The notes under the pieces are model-generated. The model did no database searches and was not told the origin of the DNA. It worked only from the letters and a program-made list of their open reading frames with translations. A stretch of 64,000 bases of DNA, taken from positions 57,501-121,500 of the forward strand of contig ADNK01001965.1 in NCBI GenBank assembly GCA_000320545.1, given 5' to 3'. This DNA comes from Bigelowiella natans CCMP2755. Taxonomy: Eukaryota > Cercozoa > Chlorarachniophyceae. Positions within the stretch are counted from its first letter, which is position 1. Each line of letters opens with the position of its first letter. The translations under genes were made by a program, and so were the position numbers. Below are positions 33,894-45,526 of this stretch, piece after piece.

Positions 33894-35959
33894 ATGCCTC
33901 TTCGGACTGCCAGGGTCCTTCGGACCTCCTCCCGCTCGTGGAGGTTTTCAAATCGTTGTTTCATTTCCTGGCCGGCGCTCCCCCTCTGTCGAACGCGCCG
34001 CCATTTCTTCCCGCTAACGCGCAGCTTTGTGACCGCCCCACCGAGTAAGAGTCAGTTGATTTTTTGAGTTGAAAATTTCTCGTGGTGGTGCCATTTTAAC
34101 AAATGGTACTGTTGTTGGGCCTTTAAATAGCTGAAGGTGATTCAAAGAAGGATGACGAGAAATGGACAAACGCGGACTACATTAATTCGAACGCATCGCA
34201 GGTTTGCACTTGTTTTGCGTGTTTTGAAGCAGAAGGTAACTAACACTGTGGTTGCAGACCGTCATTCTTGCTTTCGGATCGGCCATTCTAGGTCTCCTAA
34301 ATCCGCATAGAGCTGATTTGATTGCAGTAAGTACCCTGCCTGACTATTAACGTGTGGAGAGCTGAGATTCAGAGAAACACATTCATTCTTACGCCGATCT
34401 TTTTGATTTGTGTAGATATTAGGCGAGACGACTGGTAGCGTCGCATTGAATCGAATAAAGGTCCTCCTTGTCAACGAATTATGATTTTTCATGATGAAAA
34501 AGGCAAATATTTTTCTTATTCTTCTTCTTCCTCCTCCTCTTCTTCTGCCTTAAGAGCTCAATGGAGCGGACGCTCGAGGGAAGGCTCATTCTGGAACAAA
34601 AACCTCGAGTGAATTCGAAGGTAGCGTCAAGCAAGATATCCCCGAACAAACTAAATCGTTCACGCACGCCTGTCACCGATTGCAGACGGTACCATTGGAA
34701 GCTTTACTAGAGCAGGATCCGAACACGTTTGGGTAAGGAAAGTGCCGTTCAAATTGCAAGATGCAAGAGTTGTTTGCTGGAAACATAAAATGCGTATAAA
34801 ATGTTGTGTCAGATATGCGTATAAAATGTTGTGTCAGATATGCGTACGCTAGATTCATGACTGGGCATGGGTACTTCTTTGATAACTGTTCTAAACAATC
34901 ACCCTACAAGGGAATAAAACCAATAATGAAGATCGCCATGATGCCATACTGCTTTTGAATAATCATTGCACTGTATGTTACTATCGACACGTGTGACGAG
35001 TCGCCCAACCATAGAGCGAGCACACTAATTGAATCTTCGCTTTCCCTTCTCAGATACTCTGCTGATGATCGGCCTGTGGTTGGAGCATATAGACCAGACT
35101 GTGTAACATTTTGAGTCGATTCTCATCGTTCTATGTTCGCTAATCAGGTGAAGCATATTCGGGACATTGAGCTTTCTTACATCATGCAGAGGTTGAAATT
35201 ACAGTGAAAACCACCATTTTATGCCGACGCCTTGCGATTAAAGAATGAATGCGATAAATATGTGTGCAGATATCGAGAAGTCCACGATTTTTGGCACGTA
35301 TTGACTGGTATTGATTGAAGTATCATTCAAATCATCGATTTTGTTGCTGAAGATACGGGGGGGGGGGGGCTCTCAGGTGCTCCGACGACTGTTGAGGGAG
35401 AAATAGGCCAAAAGGCATTCGAGTTTCTACAGGTATTCATTACTCTGCCTTGATTCGCCTACACCTTAGCTAATAAATTGCTTATTGGCTGTTCTTTTCG
35501 TTACTCCTTTTTAAGACCGGGCTTCCTATGGCGGCTCTGAGCACTGCTGTTGGTAGATATTTTGAACCTACTTGTTCATTCGCCTATGCACAAGTCGTTA
35601 TGAAACATGCCTTGGTTTCGTACACTTTAGGCCCCCTGCGTTTGACGAATAACCAGCGCAAGCGCATTCTCACTGGCTACTTGCCGTGGGCATACGCTTG
35701 TAACCAAAGATGCAATTTCCTCATGGGTACGCTTAGACCTACCACCGCCGATTACAATCCCAATCCGCAGTGAAGTGATGCCAATCAGCCAAATAATTTG
35801 GAACTGTCTTCTCGTGTTGATGCTAGTATTATGATTGCACTTACTGTAGGGGTACGGTTTGAGGATTATTTCCAAGAAGACTTGAAGGATTTTAGGGACA
35901 TGCTTGGTGTGGTACCGGTTTCTGAATACGTGACTGAAATAGATGAAGAGACATCATGA
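33894..35959 (+). CDS. COQ4: Ubiquinone biosynthesis protein COQ4, mitochondrial
   Basis: Thirteen exons keep phase: 33894-34044, 34131-34201, 34258-34326, 34416-34460, 34555-34620, 34686-34732, 35054-35078, 35148-35191, 35270-35307, 35377-35432, 35516-35552, 35631 to about 35727, and 35850-35959. The start gives an Arg/Ser-rich acid-free presequence (MPLRTARVLRTSSRSWRFSN), a classic mitochondrial signal. COQ4 landmarks: GSAILGLLNPHRADLIA, LGETTGSVAL, the zinc-ligand segment YREVHDFWHVLTG (HDxxH), GEIGQKAFEFLQTGLPMAAL, GPLRL, GYLPWA and a C-terminal FEDYFQEDLKDFRDMLG. COQ4 is a scaffold and C1-decarboxylase/hydroxylase of coenzyme Q synthesis on the inner membrane. The intron at 35553-35630 is 78 bases, in frame and stop-free. 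An upstream ORF in another frame is ignored because it breaks phase. Confidence 0.93.
34791..34850 (+). repeat. 25-base tandem duplication in a COQ4 intron
   Basis: A 25-base unit starting TGCGTATAAAATG and ending TCAGATA is repeated twice head to tail, followed by a partial third copy (TGCGTA). It lies inside the intron between 34732 and 35054. Confidence 0.8.
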
Positions 35960-36523
35960 AAATATACCGTAGCCGATGTAATTAGCATGCTCCTGCAATG
36001 AGGATAGCGGAGGGTTTATTTATATCAATATAAAGAGCAATGCAACCGTGCAAAGAAAAAATAGATGTATAATGCTCATTTATCACCATTATTATGGGGA
36101 GATTTATCTGCAGGACAGCTTGCAAGCTTTACTGTGGTGCGCAAGAATAAAAAGCTGCTGCACACACATGTGACGTATGTACTTTTCGTGATGACGTGAC
36201 GCTGCATCATGCATTTTTGAGCCTTCACCTTTTATGCATGCATATAGCAGCCCTAGCCAGCCATATTCGAGTACGCACAGCAATGGAATTGTAGCTCGTT
36301 GGACAATCAGGCAGTGCCAACATTACTAATTAAATATACATGGACAGACGGCACACACTAGCGCATTCATTCAGGGCGACTGCAATGTGTATGCTAGAAC
36401 GGAGCATGTTCGTGCTGAAGATTTAGTGTAGCACTGACGATGGGATTGTGTTGAAATCGGATGTGTTTCCCATTTCTGGCGTGAAGCAGTAAATGGCCAC
36501 TGAGAGATACTGTGCTACAGATA
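35960..36523. other. Convergent spacer, no gene seen
   Basis: Spacer between the COQ4 (+) and MED20 (-) 3' ends. It is rich in GCATGC, CACATG and TGCATT words and shows no recognisable coding frame. Confidence 0.4.
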
Positions 36524-37865
36524 TCATGCTTCAGCGTATAGTTCCGCTTCCTCCCGCCGACGTTTTTGTATCTTCATTTGTTGATACTGTCAGCTAATGA
36601 TAAGGGAAATTGTTAGACAAATGAAGGGATTGAAGAGCAAGTCTCTTACCTGCGCGTATTGTGCCGCTCGGTGCCTTTGAGAGTACAGATCTTTTTTCGA
36701 AAGCTTTAAATCTTCGTACCGAACTGCGACTCTCCTAACTCGTGCAACTTTCTTCTTATTCCTTATTTGTAGAAAGATACATAGGAGTCTCTCAAATACA
36801 TAAAAATAGTGATAGGAGTGAGTAATAAATGTACTGGTGGCCGCTGTAAAGGGGTCCGATGAGGCAGATGGCAAACTCGTTTATTATTGGGGAGGCCTGG
36901 AAGAATGCTACAAAGTCAGCGTCATTGCGAGCTACCGTCAACAAATTTCTTCAGTGCATAATAGGGAACATATTTTACAATTAAAAGGGAGAACGACACT
37001 ACCAGCTCCGAAACTGCGCAAGCCTCGTATTCAATCTCCAACACAGCCGAATTCTGAGAGGTAAAGTCAGTGAACCTTGAGAAGCTATTAGCATGTCGAT
37101 TCTACGAATCCAGACCTTGTTGAAACCCGGGGCTGATAGCGCACCGAATCTCACGACGAAATCGCTCACACGATACGCCAATCCTTGCACCCTGAACGTG
37201 TGTCTCTTCTGGATGGCACTCTGCATTATCATCATTTCATGGCACCGCTTAGAAATAATAACGCAGAATTTTTTTTAATATGACTTGTCAGCTTCCTGAA
37301 AGCGACCAAAACTTACATGGGAATTGTCCAGAATTTTGCCAAAGTCATGGCTCGTCTCTACGACGTCAGTCTGGATACATTTACTGTGAGATTTGCTCTC
37401 AAGCTACGCAACAGTCACAGACGAAGAAGAGAGGAAGCCGGCACAGGTTACTAACCTCCTCAAGGACAAAATACTCACTATCCTTTGGGTCCGAAAACGC
37501 AACACGACACCTAAATGTAGAAATATTCGTTTCTGTTGATTTGTTTGACAGGGCTCAATATGGATGTACATCTTCCTAGCGATAGCAGGGGCGGCCGCCC
37601 CTACACCCCGAGATTTTGTGTCGGCCTTGTCTTTTCTATAGTAAACATCCACATTTCCGACATATTCGCCGACGATCGTTCCTCCCTGATGAAACAAGAG
37701 ACCGTGTTGTGCAGGTAGGATCCCCTAAGTGAACGAGTTCTGCGCGGTTATTTATTCCTCTCGTGACGTACGTACCAAATTGTTTTTGATTCGGTTAGCG
37801 ATGCTTTCTATTGCCTCCACCAGCGAATCCACAGCATCCACCTGGTACAACAATCGCCATCCCAT
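36524..37865 (-). CDS. MED20: Mediator complex subunit 20 (MED20)
   Basis: Nine exons agree in phase: 37865-37776, 37685-37607, 37510-37456, 37383-37317, 37208-37116, 37053-37003, 36896-36835, 36734-36650 and 36586-36524. They sum to 214 residues; human MED20 has 212. The N-terminus MGWRLLYQVDAVDSLVEAIE matches the short start and first helix of the family. The core YRVSDFVVRFGALS followed by AVLEIEYEACAVSEL parallels the human FLVKVGTV...VEVEY segment. ASPIINEFAICLIG fits the next helix, and SQRHRAAQYAQYQQM plus a basic tail fit the C-terminus. MED20 belongs to the Mediator head module with MED8 and MED18, linking activators to RNA polymerase II. It is head-to-head with the metallophosphoesterase gene. 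The call rests on pattern and length, so some doubt remains. Confidence 0.8.
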
Positions 37866-38366
37866 TGCCAGCTGTTGACCCTCTCCTAAGAAAGGAATTC
37901 GATGAGGGTGGTGGATTTCGAAACGACGACTTTTCGTGTGGAGCTGAAACCAGAAACCGAAGACAACAGGTCAAAAAAACAAACCAAAAATAACCAAAGA
38001 TCCTACGGATTCTCTCTTCCAATAACAGCGAATACAAAAATGGCCATGTTAACCATCCGCAAGCCCAGTCTTAGATATTTCTTGGTTAGAAAAAAGACGA
38101 ACTTGTCTTCTGCAGCCAGTCACGCGTTGAATTTCCTGGGACAGAGGCGAGAATGATAACAACACCCCACAACATTCGCGAGTCGGATGAAGTGATTCTA
38201 GTGAATCGCCCAGTGATTTTTGACGTCAGAATTGCCACCTATATGTACCAATTGCGACATAGAAATTATCATGTCGCTCGGTCTAAAAGGCGCTTGCAAC
38301 TTCCAGGAATCGAAGGCGTCCAATGGAGAATTCTTGAACCCACCAACGAAGCCCGCCCCCCCTTTC
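37866..38366. promoter_or_regulatory. Shared divergent promoter (MED20 / metallophosphoesterase)
   Basis: The 501-base head-to-head spacer has one exact TGCGACA at 38253-38259. It lies 108 bases upstream of the phosphoesterase ATG and 388 bases upstream of the MED20 ATG. Confidence 0.45.
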
Positions 38367-40120
38367 ATGCGAGTATTCGCGATTTCGGACATTCACGTTG
38401 ATTTTAAGAAGAACGCAGACTTCCTGAAGAGGTTCGTGTTGTCACCTGTGAGCGTTCCGAAGCACACACCATTCACCGAGCTGCATCATTGCATAGGATT
38501 GTGTCTCATGGGCAGCTTCACGGCGAGTACATCGAGGACGCACTAATCGTGGCTGGAGACGTGTCGCATGAGATAAAACATATATCTTGGGCCCTAGGGG
38601 AGTTTGCGTCTGTGTTCAAATATGTGTTCTACTGTGTTGGGTAATAGAGCTCGCCAGATCAATTAACTAGGGGGGGGGGGGCGAATCCGAATTCATCTTA
38701 TCATTCCATGGGCAGAAATCACGAACTTTGGGTCACTACGGAAGAGAAGAAGAAGAATCTAAATAGTATGGTAATCATCGCGTGTTGTGGTGTGTGCGAA
38801 GAGAGCCAACTACCAAAAAGAAAACTAATATTGTTCTTGCCAGCACAAGTTCGAAGCCGTGATGAAAGCTGCAGAAAAGGTGCTCATGGTTTTTTGAAAC
38901 AGCACTCATCATCAATCAACAAAGTCCCTTGCAACTTTTCAGGTTGGGGCTATAACATCAAGGAAGGATATCGTAACGAAGCACAACAACAATGTCTCGA
39001 TCATTCCGCTGCAGTCTTGGTAGCATAAGCACATCATCAACACTTATACTCGGGTCCATTCCTACCTCGCCCAACTGGCAATAATCTCTTATATACTCAG
39101 GTATGATGGTAGCTTGTTCTTCGATGCGGGCCCGGAGCAGTATAAGTTGTTTTCACCACCATCTCATCAACTTTTCCACTCCACAATCGACCTGTTTCCT
39201 CATATTTTCCTTCGTTCGTCTATTTACTTAGTGCTTATGAGATCTGCACGGACACGCGCATGTGCGAATGGAGGAATCACTTCGAATCCTCCTCCTCTGT
39301 CTCCTCCTCCTCCTCCTCCTCCTCCTCCTCCTCCTCCTCATCATCATCATCATCATCATCGCGATCACCGAATACATCTCAACCCGAGGAGTTCAAAAAT
39401 TGCAGCAGCAGCAGCAGTAACGAGGAAACCAACGCCGAGCGGGAAAAGGGGGCCGAAGAATTGGCGAAGAAGCTCTACCTGGATCGTGTGACAAATCATT
39501 TCTTGAAGATGAATGAGAGGTGTATTGAACCTCGAACGGGAGGAGGAGGAGGAGGAGGAGTGGGTGGTGATGATCACGAGAGTGCCCATAGCAGCATCAC
39601 GAAGGTAGCAACCAGCACTTCTCCTTCATCGACGAAGGCTCAGCTCAAAGACGCAAAAAGAGGCGAGACAGTCGAGGAAGAGGTGGGGAGGGTCGGAGGC
39701 AATGATGGTGGCAAGCCTGGGGGATCGAGAAGTAAAGCTGGAGTAGCGCATACGACTGCAAAGCATCGAGACGAGCTGGATATTGCGGAATTAAAGAAGT
39801 ACGCAGCTACTGAGAAACAGCCACTTGGCGACGAGTCTTTCAAAGATGATCGATCCGATAATGAACAGACCAAAGGAACGATAATAACGTTCTCTCATTT
39901 CTTACCCAGGAAGGTTGTCATTCTACTCACAGCAGCGCGATTTTCAAGCAACAAGGAGAGTGATGAGGAGGGGGTGATGAGATGTTGATGGTGTTTAGTT
40001 ACTGCCTACTTATCCGCCTTTCTCTCTCAATCGTTCATTTGACATCTTTCATTGCTAGGAGTTGATTCTGAATTTCGAGATTGCAAAGCTTGTCAGGAGA
40101 AACGTAATGATATTTGTGTG

Positions 40121-40184
<64 letters not shown>

Positions 40185-40812
40185 CTACAATGTGTTGAAT
40201 TTATCACACATTGCAATCTCACGAATGAACAGCAATGCATGACACAGTGGGATGTTATAGCAACAACCAACATTGTTTACGCTATCCGACAAAAATCCAC
40301 CAGCCGCGATATTATCCCCCTGCACGACTGAATTCTGTTTGGCTATGATCCAGACCACATGGAACTTTTCCAGGATAGCAGGATGTTCACGGCTCGATGA
40401 GCAACTGCGCCGCGCGAAGTAAGTGATATACCTGGCGTGCATTCATTTCTCTTTTGTAAGTTGCAAGTCAGTTGAGTAGTCCGTGCCCGCGTAGCGCGAA
40501 ACATGCGCGCATTGCATCTTGGGTATCTTTTGCATGTCGTGATTTCCACGCGCAGTCATCGTCAAAAACCCGTCAGGTCCCAGATACACGTGTATGGACA
40601 CAGCCATCGGAACGTCAATAAATGCATCGAAGGGGTACACTGACACACCGTCGTCGTGTTACTATTGATCATGCATTTCTAATCGGTCTCGATATATGCG
40701 GCAGGTTTCCTACGTCGGAGCAATGATGGGCTACCCACGCGAACGACAGAACGGCACTTGCAGCTGCAGTGGATTGAAGCTTATATGGGATGAAGAAGCC
40801 AACCTGAGATGA
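38367..40812 (+). CDS. Calcineurin-like metallophosphoesterase with low-complexity inserts
   Basis: Placed exons: 38367-38431, 38497-38640, 38716-38770, 38844-38879, 38943-39019 and one from 39101, then exons around 39240-39909, 40060, 40586 and 40705-40812. Metal-binding motifs appear in order: SDIHVD (DxH), VAGDVSH (GD), GNHELW (GNHE), FSHFLPR and HVYGHSHRN (GHxH). VSYVGAMMGYPRERQ precedes the stop. The family hydrolyses phosphoesters with two metals; the substrate is unknown. Between GNHE and FSHF lie two odd inserts: a poly-Ser run encoded by (TCC)n(TCA)n at about 39298-39360, and a Gly/acidic/Lys-rich linker at 39540-39870. The stretch CEWRNHFE with EELAKKLYLDRVTNHFLKMN looks like family sequence on both sides of the Ser run, so the run is probably translated. 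Exons between 39.1 and 40.7 kb are approximate. Confidence 0.85.
40121..40182. repeat. Compound (TA)n(TG)n microsatellite in a metallophosphoesterase intron
   Basis: TA run 40122-40153 followed by a TG run to about 40181, just after the exon encoding EIAKLV. Confidence 0.95.
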
Positions 40813-41572
40813 GCGAGCATTCGAAGTTCGGATGGTTGGGTGATGGTCCTCCCTTGGCGATGATGGATTATACCAGTGCTACTAAATATGTAGCGGAAGT
40901 CTTAGAAGATGTTTGTTGCAGACCAATAAAGGTTTGGTACAGTGTACGCGAACGGTTATTAATGTATGGCGCACATTTAAATATCCTGTATTGTATGCGA
41001 GCTATCATCTAAAAATGAACAAGACTGCTCGTCAAGTTAACGCATGTATCGATCGCTCCATATGCGCATTATGAGACGGATTTAATGAATATGTTAAAAA
41101 ATTTGAATCGTCATCCTAATGTAGCTGTGCAAATCTGCGGAATATGTATGTGCTTTTTCACATCGACTGCTGTTTGGAAGATGATGTACGTGAGCAAAAT
41201 AAAGACCATAGACGCTCATTAGAGCTGAGTATTCATTTAAACGTAGTGCGTGATGATATCGTACATAGGATAATTAATTATCGTTTGCAGCCACACTAGC
41301 CCGGCCTGCATAACCGATGACACGCATAAGAACTGCTACACTGCGCCTTATGTTTTCAATATGGTGGTTTGCTTCAGCATTGCTATACGAGAATTAAAGG
41401 TGAATGTGAGTGTAGCACAACTGCATCATTAGGCGCACGCATTCACATCGCAGCTATAATTGCCGGACATTCTAGCGCCATGCACCCGTATGAACGTTGC
41501 TCCGTTGCACAGATAGCGGTCGCATCATTAATTATCGAGGATCGGGTGCGAACAACCATCCTTCTCGCTATT
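40813..41572. other. Convergent spacer, no gene seen
   Basis: Spacer between the metallophosphoesterase (+) and panC (-) 3' ends. A 67-codon frame from 40809 overlaps the phosphoesterase stop (ATGA) but has no recognisable content. The rest is rich in GCATGT, TGCGCA and CATTAATT words. Confidence 0.4.
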
Positions 41573-42872
41573 TCATTTTTGCAGAATCAAGTTATCTATC
41601 AGTCTTGTTTTTCCGAGTTGCATAGCTCCTGAGAGCATAACCTGAGAATTGCGCAGAGGCATTACGCATCGATGGGGGAAACCTACGGCAATTGCTCCTA
41701 CCGGTGCATCTTCAGCAAGAGTCTCTCCGTCCTGTTATACATCCGATTCGTCGTCATTGGAAGTAGCTGTAAGAGGTGACTGACATGTTGGCTGGTGAGT
41801 CGATGAGAAATACCTTGTATTGCTTTCCCGACTCCATGCAGCACAAATCCAAGTAGAGGAACTCCACCTGCAGGCACGGTACCGAATCTCACTAAAACAG
41901 CAACAGCAACCAGAAATAACAGAATTCAACGTGCCGCGGGCACTTCCTGCACCTTCTCCTCTCGCTGAATCATGTCCTCGCCTGATCACGGTTAGAGTTC
42001 AGCAGTTTGGTGAGCATGCTGCTCCGTGCTGTGCATGAGTTGTCAAGATATCGAGGGGAAGAATGGTTCTTCGTACCCAGTAAGAGCAACCGTCCGGCGT
42101 CTCGTAGGCCATCACTAAAAGCCTAAAGTAGTCCATGAAGCTATGTTTTTTTTAATTTCTCAATTATCATCATCCTCATCGTCACCGTCATCGTTAAATA
42201 CATTGGGGGGGGCACAGCAACACCACCTTCTCCACGGCCTTGAGAGCTTTGTACAGCGTTGTGGCAAAAGGTCTTTGAGCAAAGGATGAGTGAGCAGGCG
42301 AGAGGAGAGAGTCGTGAGTCACAAAAAATGCTGATCTCTCTCCCTCGTTGGCGAATATGATTCATATCGTCAAATATATGCTACCTGTTTTCTGCGCTCA
42401 GATACAAATTCCGACTGCTCATAGCCAGCCCATCTAGCGCCCATTCGTAACAAGAGAAAGAACAAATCAACATGGGATGATGAAATCGGAACAGTTGTGA
42501 AGGCAGAGTGGAGCAATGTCGATGGTGGCGTCTCTCCAGCAATACGCGATTAGATCGAAGAACAAAATCCATCACCAGCGTTCTTGGCTTCATTTCTCAT
42601 TATTGCATGCTGCCTACAATGCTCATTTTCGAGTTGTGAACGGTGGTGGGTTTGTGGGCCGACACCTTCTTCGCGCATAGTAGGGACGACATTCACCTCG
42701 GTGTTCATTAGAAGCTCCCTCACAATTCTAAACGTGTATGCAGCAGCAGCAGCAGCAGCAGCGGCGATAGCAGTGGAGGCAGCATCAGCCTAGTGAAATA
42801 AGGAAAGATGATCTTCTTCCACCTTTTGATGACGATGCACTGCGCCCCGTCCTTTTGGCCGAAGTAGGCCTA

Positions 42873-42917
<45 letters not shown>

Positions 42918-43084
42918 ATCATCATTTACCTTCTTTCAGCGACGAGAAGCAGGGCTATGGATGATATTGGGACCGAAACAAATGTTTGTTCAAGCTACAA
43001 GCTACAAGCACACATATATACTTGCGAAACACTAGGCGCGCCCACCACCACACACACTCAGAGAGAATACCATATTTAATATAA

Positions 43085-43124
<40 letters not shown>

Positions 43125-44440
43125 TGTGCGTGATTTCCGTGCACCATATCTAAGAAACCTTGTGGGGCTGCACTAAGTTGAACAGCTTCGTGACGACCGT
43201 TGCTACCTACAAGTCAGCACAAGGGCACTTCGTTGTCAGGTAGAACAGTGGAAGAGGAGAGAAAAGTCGCAAGCAAACTACGAATCAAGCCGACCCACCC
43301 CTCGAAAGTGTCCTGGCCTGCTTTGTCCCTCGCGCAGGGAGTTCTGACAAAGAATTGTAGAGCACGAGCGCACAGAAAATAACGCTTCTTCTTTTTGACA
43401 AGTTTTTTTGAATGAACATGTTAGTAAATGTATTACCTCTAATTCATCTAAGCCAACAAACACTTTAGCGCCGTCCTCTGGATACCTGCATCGTGTGTGT
43501 GTGTGTGTGTCATACTCGAATGAAGAACGAACAACTTTGAACTACGAGTGAAGTTGCTGCGTGAAAGCATTGCTGCCTGCCGCAAAAACAGTCAAGCACG
43601 TAATAAAACTTGGAGAGTACGAACATCTCGGCTATTGGCGGATGGAACACGGTCGTAAGCTGCAGTCAAAACGCAAAACGCAAAACAACGTTAAGATTCA
43701 CGTTCATTCCGGACAAAAAAGTAACTGTGGTGTCAGGGAAGAGAGGTTGTTTTTGGTGCTGGACCTTGGGCACAGAGCTGAGCTTCTTTATGTCTCCATC
43801 AAGATCACGAGGATACCTACGACAGTAGGAAAGGTCCGCAGAGAATCTTATGGAAAAGTAACATTATTCATCTTTTCGTCCTTCATCCTTTTCGACGCTG
43901 CCATGGCTCTGCCAATCGCATAATGAGCAGACGCGGTGGTGGTGCAGCATAGTGACAGGACGAGGTGGTCAATCACATTCTATTACTGGTCCAGATCCTC
44001 TCCTTCAGCGAATTGAGTCGGGTTCACGAAGATTGAGGTGATAACCTGAGGAAGTGGAGCTTAAGGAAAAGCGTAAGCCTCCCCCCGAGTCAAAGATACC
44101 TCATCGCAAGCTTTGCTAGCTTCCTGCACGAGGGAGATATGGCCGGCATGGAGTGCACCCATCGTGGGAACGAAGCCAACTATCTTTCCTTCCATCTCTA
44201 CAAGAATACCCCTCTTAGTATTAGCACACTACACGTCGCATTTCTGTGGATCCGAGATTCCCCCCCCCCCCCCATCCCCTGCCCTTTCCTCGCACCCATT
44301 CTGTGACGTGCCGCCCGCAGTTGCTCAACACCATCAATGATCTCGACGCCATAGGGGAATTGAGTGGAGCATCCGCGTCGTCGCTGCAAGAAGGCCGGAA
44401 GTCGGGGGAGGAGGCTCAGGGGCCGGCATCGGAGAAGCAT
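41573..44440 (-). CDS. panC: Pantothenate synthetase (pantoate-beta-alanine ligase)
   Basis: PanC condenses pantoate and beta-alanine with ATP to pantothenate, the precursor of coenzyme A. Minus-strand exons carry the family motifs in order: [18 protein letters not shown] (adenylate-binding HxGH site, about 44150), [17 protein letters not shown] (44000), [12 protein letters not shown] (43810), [13 protein letters not shown] (43310), [16 protein letters not shown] (43190), [11 protein letters not shown] (42855), VVPTMREE with [17 protein letters not shown] (42690 and 42410), [15 protein letters not shown] (42250) and [12 protein letters not shown]-stop (41600). The N-terminus ([20 protein letters not shown]) is Arg/Leu-rich, suggesting a mitochondrial or plastid presequence. 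Three TGCGACA elements cluster 39-140 bases upstream. Introns carry microsatellites. Exons between 41.6 and 42.1 kb are approximate. Confidence 0.93.
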
Positions 44441-44600
44441 ACAAGCGTCTGGCGAGAAATGTAGGCGGTTTTGTCATCTGCGACAATAGGTTTTCTTCTA
44501 CGAGATAAGAACCCTATTTTCCTCTACAACGGCCATTTTCCCGTCTGCGACAAGGCAGCGTGCGTACGCTTCATCCGACTGCGACAATTGAATGCGCACT
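44441..44600 (-). promoter_or_regulatory. panC promoter with triple TGCGACA cluster
   Basis: Exact TGCGACA copies lie at 44479-44485, 44546-44552 and 44580-44586, all in the same orientation and each preceded by C. They are 39, 106 and 140 bases upstream of the panC start codon. Confidence 0.6.
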
Positions 44601-45070
44601 CGTGCACATGCTTCTTTCGACTTGTTCAACCTTTGAAAACACTTCATTCGTGCGCAGATCAGTGGGAAACATCTGTGACTGTGACAATGTACATGCCAAG
44701 GCGATGCAGTGGCAGTGTGGCGATTGTGAAAATGAAACAAAATGATCTGATGTGAAATGAGAAAAGGTGCCGCACAACGTGCAAACGCATGATGAGTGTC
44801 CGACCTTGGCATTGCGCGCTGCAATGTTCGGATGCAACGATTTTTCCAATGAAATGACGATCAAGTGCATGACCATGTCAATGAACACATCTGGTTTTGT
44901 CGGCGCAAATTACGGGGTGGGCACACAATGTGGCGCCCATGCTAGCATGCATGAACAGGCATCACAGCACACATGTGGTTTCTAGGTTGCATGATTGCTG
45001 TGGATGTCGAGGGAGAAATCCACTCTTTGGCTTTAGAGTCAAATTTACCCTCATGTAGGTGACACTATGC
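44601..45070. other. Spacer upstream of panC, no gene seen
   Basis: TpG/CpA-rich spacer (for example GTGCACATG, CACATGTGG, GCTAGCATGC near 44940). No coding signal was found. Confidence 0.4.
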
Positions 45071-45429
45071 TTAATATTCATCACAGATTTCTGCATCTCT
45101 TTCTGAATCAAGAAGTGATTTGATATCTCCTTTGTCGCTTTGTGTTATGACAATAGTTTTCTTCGTAGGTGAGTCGACGCAGCAGTTGTATACTTGGAAA
45201 ACGATTCCCATCGTCACGTTAATAGACCAGAGGGCGATGAGAAAAATTTGAAGGGCCTTGAGCATCAAAGGCTGAACACGATTCGTAACGTCATCTTTAG
45301 AAGGCAATTTTTGAAATACTCCATCGAAACAATGAGTTTTGTTTTACGATACACATGTAGAACACTTTGGCTGAGCATACACCATCGTAGGTGAAATTCG
45401 CATGTGCTTAATTTGACGTATAATGGTCT

Positions 45430-45526
<97 letters not shown>

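Noticed and set aside
33611-34048. 145-codon plus frame at the COQ4 5' end
   Set aside because: Its frame does not join in phase to COQ4 exon 2, whereas the frame from ATG 33894 does and gives a mitochondrial presequence.
40809-41012. 67-codon ORF overlapping the metallophosphoesterase stop (ATGA)
   Set aside because: No recognisable content, and polycistronic overlap is unlikely in an intron-rich eukaryote.
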